DNA of 64,000 bases from assembly GCF_004664715.2 (NCBI RefSeq), contig NC_051074.1, positions 21,740,058 through 21,804,057 on the forward strand. The letters are read 5' to 3'. Source of the DNA: Peromyscus leucopus (taxonomy: Eukaryota > Chordata > Mammalia > Rodentia > Cricetidae). The translations under genes were made by a program, and so were the position numbers. Below are positions 59,072 through 64,000 of the stretch, piece after piece. The notes under the pieces were generated by a model. That model saw nothing but the letters and a program-made list of their open reading frames with translations. It did no database searches and was not told the origin of the DNA. Each line of letters starts with the position of its first letter. Position 1 is the stretch's first letter.

Positions 59072-59477
59072 GTGATATTTTATTTGTATTGAAATGTGAT
59101 TTTAATTTTATGTTAATAAATAAAGTTGCCCTGGGGTCAGAGCTATTAGAGCCATAGCAAGAGCGTGATGGTTAGAAGAGCTAGGTAGATTTCTGTGTGT
59201 TCAGAGATACAGCCAGTATTGGAGACATACGCCTTTAAGACCTGGAGGGCGGTACTTACAGGCAGTGATGAGGCAGTCATGTGGTTGGGTTTACAACCAA
59301 TGAGAAGGCAGAACAGAAAGACTATTTAAACACAGACAAACAGGAAGTAGCTCTCTCTCGGGGAAGTTAGGAGCACTGCAGGAGGTAAGATTTTATCTCT
59401 GAGCTCTGACCTCTCGGCTTTCTCTTTTACATTGGCTCTGTGTTTATTATTTTAATAAGATGATTGGTTACATCTAC
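59072..59477. mobile_element. 406-bp dispersed element with 11-bp target duplication
   Basis: Flanked by exact copies of AATATACTATG (59061-59071 and 59478-59488). Inside are an AATAAATAAAG near the left end, a stretch similar to the B1 phrase GCCTTTAA, a CCAAT box (about 59299), TATTTAAA (about 59324) and polypurine runs. No A tail is seen. I recall similar sequence from hamster and deer-mouse DNA but cannot name the family; the 11-bp duplication fits L1-type integration better than LTR integration. Confidence 0.65.
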
Positions 59478-59799
59478 AATATACTATGATAGCACACTAA
59501 ACTGATGTTGATAACATCAAGAAGATACTCTTTCTGAGTTGGAAATTATGACCCAAACCATAACCAACATTTCCTAATCCCCCCAAATATCTGATGCATG
59601 ATTTTATTCTGATAAACAATTTTTTCATTTATCATTAAAATTACATAATTCTGGAGTTTAATCCCAGTTGCTTCTCTACCAGAAATAACTTGTACATATG
59701 TTAAGTACTTCTACAAATATGCATCCTATGTACTGCCTCGATTAAACGAGGGTATAACAAAACAGTCATAGTAATTCAACATTAGTCTTTTATTTTGTT

Positions 59800-59905
59800 G
59801 TTTTGAGACTGAGTCTCACTATGCCCAGGCTGGCCTAAACTTTCTATGCACCTACCTCAGTCTCCCAAGTGCCAGGATTACAGGTAAAGACCATCACATG
59901 CAGTT
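59800..59905 (-). repeat. old B1 SINE
   Basis: TTTTGAGACTGAGTCTCACT, GCCCAGGCTGGCCTAAACTT. Confidence 0.8.
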
Positions 59906-60497
59906 AACATTAGTCTTTATAGACAGTATCCTAAAGTCACAATTAAAGAAAATATCTCAGGGTACTTTTCCTCTCACTTACTAATCACTAAATCTTACAT
60001 CTTTACCTGAATAATTTTTAACTGTTATTTCTGCTATTACATTCCCTGGCCCTGCGTAACACCAGTAACATGGTCCCCTGACTTTGTCTCCTGCGTCTCC
60101 CCATCTCCAGAGATTCTCACTAAGATTCTAGCGGGCAGAGGGCTGAAGGTGGTAGCACTGAGCTCAAACTCAACATGCTATTACATACTGAATGAAATCC
60201 GAGTCCTGCGTGTGTTATGTAAAAGGCGGGTGGACCCTTCCCAACCTCATCTTCCACCCTCATATTTCTTCTCCGTCCTACCAGGCATTTCCCTCCTTAG
60301 ACTCACAGCACTGTTGTAGTGTGTACTTCCCACTCATCATCATGACAGTGTTAAGTCCTCCTCGTAACCCTCTAACAGCCCCTGGGAAAAGGAACTGCAC
60401 TGGCACATCCTCCTATACCTATGGCACTTACTCACCTGGGTTCTTCATCACATATAACGATTTCCCTGGGCAACTTCAGAAAGGAAAATTTAAACAC

Positions 60498-60519
60498 ACA
60501 CACACACACACACACACCC
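60498..60519. repeat. short (CA)n microsatellite
   Basis: About 11 CA units. Confidence 0.95.
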
Positions 60520-60744
60520 CAAACAAATAACCATTAAATAAAAGGGTGAACCACTCTACTCTAGAGGATACTATGTTGCCAAGCTATATTGTTCAATAGG
60601 TAAGGTTATTATTAAATCTTCAACTTACAAAGTAGTAGTGTATGTAAACCCATCATAAACTGAGAAAAATCTGTGATTTAGGATTTTCAAACTCATACAT
60701 ATTAAGATAAAATCTCTTGGGTTTTTTCTTGTTTGTTTGTTTTT

Positions 60745-60868
60745 TGAGACAGGGTCACTAAACAGCCCTGGCTATCCCAGAACTTGCTTTGTAGACCAGG
60801 CTGGTCTCAGACTCAGAGATCCTCTTGTCTTTGGGATTAAAGGCATGCACAACATGCCTATCATAAAA
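60745..60868 (-). repeat. B1 SINE
   Basis: TTTTGAGACAGGGTCACTAA, CCAGGCTGGTCTCAGACTCA. Confidence 0.85.
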
Positions 60869-60929
60869 GGTAAAATTTCTTTTAGGTCTGCTGCGATTTT
60901 GCAAAGTTCAGTTTAAAACTATCTCCATC

Positions 60930-61110
60930 ATGACAGCCAGGACTACGCAGAGAGACCCTATCTCACACAAACAAACAATGTCTAATGCAGGCCAGGCACG
61001 TGACTCACACCTGTAATCCCCACACTTGAGAGGTACAAGAAGACTGCCCGAGTCTAAGGCCAGCCTGGGCTACAAAGTGAGACTCTGTCCTACAAACCAA
61101 ACAAACAAAA
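60930..61110 (+). repeat. B1 tail and B1-type SINE
   Basis: 60935-60970 tail; 60988-61110 GGCCAGGCACGTGACTCACA and GTCTAAGGCCAGCCTGGGCT. Confidence 0.8.
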
Positions 61111-61689
61111 AGCAGAGGAATAAAACAGGAAAAGCATTTTATTTCACAAAAGTTAAAAACTGGAAAGAGCTACCACTGAAGGTGGCAAACTTCCAGAAGA
61201 GCTAAGTAGATCCTATCAAGCCAAACCACCAGGTAAAATAAATTCACAAGAAAAAAACTGGTGAAGATATTAAGAAACAACCAACCCAAACTAGGCAGAC
61301 ACCAGTGTTTTGTTTTTTCCTTTTAGCCTGAAGGCAGCCCTAGTCTGCCCTGTGCTGGGTAGCTAAAACTGTAAGGGGGGCGGGGAGCAGTCTTGAATGG
61401 CTTGACCCACCAAAGGAACTGGATAACCTCAGGCATGGACAAGTGGGAAATCCCAGGACAGGAAGTGCCAAAATGGAGAAGCACCGTGTTCTGCATGGCC
61501 ATCCCCCAGGTGAAAAAGAGAAGCCTATTCTGAGTCTGCACGTCTCACAGTCACAACTAACTTCTGCACTTACGTTCATTTGCACGGCAGGGCTCGAACT
61601 GTAAGTGAAAGACAAGAACTGGCAGACAGCTAACACAGCGGAAACTCTAACACAACAGTTATTTTCTTTGGAAAATGTAATTGGAGGAG

Positions 61690-61890
61690 ACTAGAGATGG
61701 CTCAGTAGTTAGAGCACTTGGTTCTCTTCCAGAGTGGGGGAATTCGGCTACCAGAACCCACATTAGGCAACTCACGACTGCCTGTAGTTCAAGCTCAAGA
61801 GCCCAAAACCCACTTCTGACCTCAAAAGGCACCTGCCCTCTCTTGCACATACCTATCCACAGATGCACAATTTAAAAATAAAGAAAAATG
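61690..61890 (+). repeat. B2/B3-type SINE
   Basis: ACTAGAGATGGCTCAGTAGT, ACTTCTGACCTCAAAAGGCA, AAAATAAAGAAAAATG tail. Confidence 0.82.
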
Positions 61891-62049
61891 TATGGGGTCA
61901 AAGTTTCTCTTAAGAAAAGTTTTCTTAATTAGCCTTTACTCCTATTTTGGTAAGTCCGTTCTGAGATCCCACTATCTGTGACAGAGTAAAGGGGGCTGGT
62001 CCACACACGGTGTGTACCATCCACCAGTGCAAGGCTATCTAGCATTAGA

Positions 62050-62370
62050 GTGACAGGTATAGGGGAGCCAGCAAGACTCTCAGCCAGTGAAGGCCAAGCC
62101 TACACCGGAGTTTGATCCCTGGGATGACTCCCAATCTGTCCTTCTGACCTCTACATCCAACATGGCAGATGTCCATACACACACAAACATGCACACAAAT
62201 AAAATGAAAAGAAAACAGTGACAGTCTAGAAATGCATACTAATAAGCTGACTTCGATGTAGTAAGTACATGGGAGGCTGAGGTAGAATTGATGCAAGTCA
62301 GAGGTCAGCCAGGGCTAATCAGTGAATTCCATAGCAGCCTGGAGTGCAGTGGGAGAGCCTGCCTCAAAAA
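62050..62370 (+). repeat. B3-type SINE and old B1-like SINE
   Basis: 62060-62205 (CAGCAAGACTCTCAGCCAGT, CCTTCTGACCTCTACATCCA) and 62260-62370 (GTACATGGGAGGCTGAGGTA, GAGCCTGCCTCAAAAACC). Confidence 0.68.
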
Positions 62371-62377
62371 CCAACTG

Positions 62378-62545
62378 AGGGCTAGAGAGAAGGCTAGTGG
62401 GTAGGGGCACTTACTGCTCTTGCAGAGGACCTGAGTGTCATGTCGGGTGGCTCACAACCACCTATGACTTCAGCTCCAAGGAGATCAGTGCATGTACAAA
62501 CTCAAACACACATATAATTAAAAGGGTTTTATCTTTAAAAAAAAA
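62378..62545 (+). repeat. B2/B3-type SINE
   Basis: GGGCTAGAGAGAAGGCTAGT, ACTGCTCTTGCAGAGGACCT, A-rich tail. Confidence 0.82.
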
Positions 62546-62561
62546 AAAGGCAAGCAGAAAA

Positions 62562-62705
62562 TGGGCATGGTAGGACAGACCGGTAATCCTAACACTTGGA
62601 AGGTAAAGGCATCAGTTCAAAGCCATTACTGGCTACATACATAGAAAGCTTGAGGCTAGCCTGGGTTACATGAGATCCTGTCCCCACCCCCATCCAAAAA
62701 AACAT
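62562..62705 (+). repeat. old B1 SINE
   Basis: GGGCATGGTAGGACAGACCG, GAGGCTAGCCTGGGTTACAT. Confidence 0.7.
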
Positions 62706-62789
62706 ATATGGAAATTGTGTGTGGGGGGGGGAAACAGTTACAAAACCATAAATAATTCCTTCCAAATTTTGTTAAAATTAAGGTCTGGG

Positions 62790-63020
62790 GTGGGAAGATG
62801 ACTTAGTGTAAATAAAAGTTTTTCCTGTGCAAAATGAGGACCTGAGTTCAATTCCCCAGAACTCACATAAAAATGGGCATGAGTACAGCGTTTGTAAACC
62901 TAGCATTGCTGGGCAGAGACACACAGCATCCCAAGAGCTCTTCAGTCAGATAACATGGCCAAAAGGCCTCTGGTTCAGTGGGAGACCCTGTCTCACAGCA
63001 ATAAAAACAAAGAGAAATAC
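62790..63020 (+). repeat. B3-type fragment joined to B1-like fragment
   Basis: GGGTGGGAAGATGACTTAGT, TGAGTTCAATTCCCCAGAAC, then GTAAACCTAGCATTGCTGGG and GGGAGACCCTGTCTCA. Confidence 0.65.
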
Positions 63021-63296
63021 CACAGACAACTGACATCTTCCTCTGGAATGTGCAGTCACGGGCTCTCCTATTCCTACATACAGGTATATGTGTGTATACC
63101 TGGCCTGAAGATATAGATATGGAAATGATAATATAAGTGATTCATATTTCCTGAGCTTATTTATTTGCTGTGCCCAATATCCCATATTTCTTATGTTGAT
63201 TACAACTTACTGAAACTGTACTATATATTTTTTTAATTGCAAAAACATTAAAAAACTTTAAATTTATTAGAATTTCTTTTCTTCTTCTTTTTTTTA

Positions 63297-63415
63297 ATGC
63301 CACCTTTAATCCCAGCAATTGGGAGGCAGAGGCAGGTAGATCTTGTGAGTTTGAGGCCAGCCTGATCTCCATCCCAGGCCAGCCAGGGCTAGAGAAACTA
63401 CCTCAAAAGCAATAA
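63297..63415 (+). repeat. 5'-truncated B1 SINE
   Basis: GCCACCTTTAATCCCAGCAA, GTTTGAGGCCAGCCTGATCT, A-rich tail. Confidence 0.85.
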
Positions 63416-63789
63416 AAAAGAAAAAAAAAAAACAACCCAAAAACCCACAAAACAAAATCCTGCTTTTCAATTTATACCTCTTGTTACCCTTTGCCTCAAA
63501 GACAAAACAAGCAAAAGCTATCTCTGGTGTTTCTTTTTTTTTTTTTTTTTTTTTTTTTTTTGCCCTTATTTCTTAGTAGACGGCCTCATCCTCACTGAGT
63601 TTTTACCAAGAGCCTATCTGACCTATGTAACCTTCCAGTTTCTGACTCCAATCAGACCTATTCCACTCTCACCCCTATGCAGTCAGCTACGCAAAGCAGA
63701 ACCCTTACTCTCTACTGTAAAATCTTTCATTGATTCTTTTCTATACTATACTACCATATTTACCTTTTGTTTGCTTTAGGGAGCTTGAA

Positions 63790-63925
63790 TTTGAGTTGGG
63801 CATATTTTACTGACAGGAATTTATATAGCTCAGGCTAACCTTGAACTTACTATGTAGCTAAAGATAACCCAGATTCTGATCCTCCTGCCTCTGAGCGCTG
63901 GGATTTCAGATGCAACCAACCATAT
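63790..63925 (-). repeat. old B1-type SINE
   Basis: ATATAGCTCAGGCTAACCTT, CCTGCCTCTGAGCGCTGGGA. Confidence 0.75.
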
Positions 63926-64000
63926 TCATGTGTACCTTATTGATGTTTTTACATGAAATAACTCCACAAGAACAGGAATTCTGTTTCTAACTTGTAGTGG

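Larger units (their letters stand above)
53042..64000 (-). other. Ndufv2 intron 1 (incomplete)
   Basis: At least 10.9 kb of intron without a CpG island or a recognisable exon 1. It holds many SINEs, an L1 3' UTR (56.7-57.55 kb) and the 406-bp element at 59.07 kb. Nothing is recognised in 53.05-53.38, 53.86-54.48, 54.85-55.37, 56.25-56.68, 57.56-58.7, 59.5-59.79, 59.91-60.73, 61.12-61.68 and 63.42-63.78 kb, apart from poly(T) at 63534-63561 and a short CA run at 60.5 kb. Confidence 0.75.

Noticed and set aside
59073..59478. 59-kb element as an ordinary solo LTR with TG...CA ends
   Set aside because: TG and CA can be read at the ends, but the exact flanking duplication is 11 bp and sits one base off that frame, which does not fit LTR integration.

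Overview
This window is nuclear DNA from a muroid rodent, most likely a cricetid (hamster, vole or deer-mouse lineage). The evidence is gene structure with GT/AG introns and a very dense load of rodent SINEs (B1, B2/B3, ID and B4 types), Lx-like LINE-1 and an ERV. The youngest B1 copies carry the variant 3' half GTTCCAGGAAAGGCGCAAAG instead of the mouse form; I read this as cricetid. Exact species cannot be told from the sequence.

Two protein-coding genes lie head to tail on the minus strand. (1) Ndufv2, the 24-kDa subunit of mitochondrial complex I: exons 2 to 8 run from 53041 down to the stop codon at 42006, with a short 3' UTR and a poly(A) signal at 41967-41972. All splice sites are canonical, the reading frame is intact, and the four cysteines of the 2Fe-2S cluster are present. 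Exon 1 is not in the window. (2) Ankrd12, an ankyrin-repeat chromatin cofactor: it starts about 2.7 kb downstream of the Ndufv2 poly(A) signal in a CpG island (about 38.5-39.85 kb). A probable noncoding first exon is followed by a 27.5-kb intron, then the ATG exon (11280-11417) and two more coding exons (8787-8934 and 4428-4496). The ankyrin repeats lie beyond the left edge. The same order and orientation are known for human chromosome 18p11.

Everything else is intron or intergenic DNA made mostly of repeats: more than 100 recognisable SINE pieces, a SINE-riddled LINE-1 (15.2-18.9 kb) containing a nine-copy compound minisatellite, L1 3' UTR pieces at 35.5 and 56.7 kb, and a decayed gammaretrovirus-like ERV with a complete LTR lying between two env-like segments (about 22.0-25.4 kb). 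There are also two copies of an old rodent repeat (7.9 and 44.0 kb), a 406-bp element with an 11-bp target duplication (59.07-59.48 kb), and many microsatellites.

I found no sign of a new biological system. The most useful observations are the annotated genes themselves, the promoter architecture of Ankrd12, the compound minisatellite, the ERV arrangement, the 59-kb element and the long GAA-rich tract in Ndufv2 intron 7. Almost all open reading frames outside the listed exons are products of SINEs, CA repeats or CpG-island composition.
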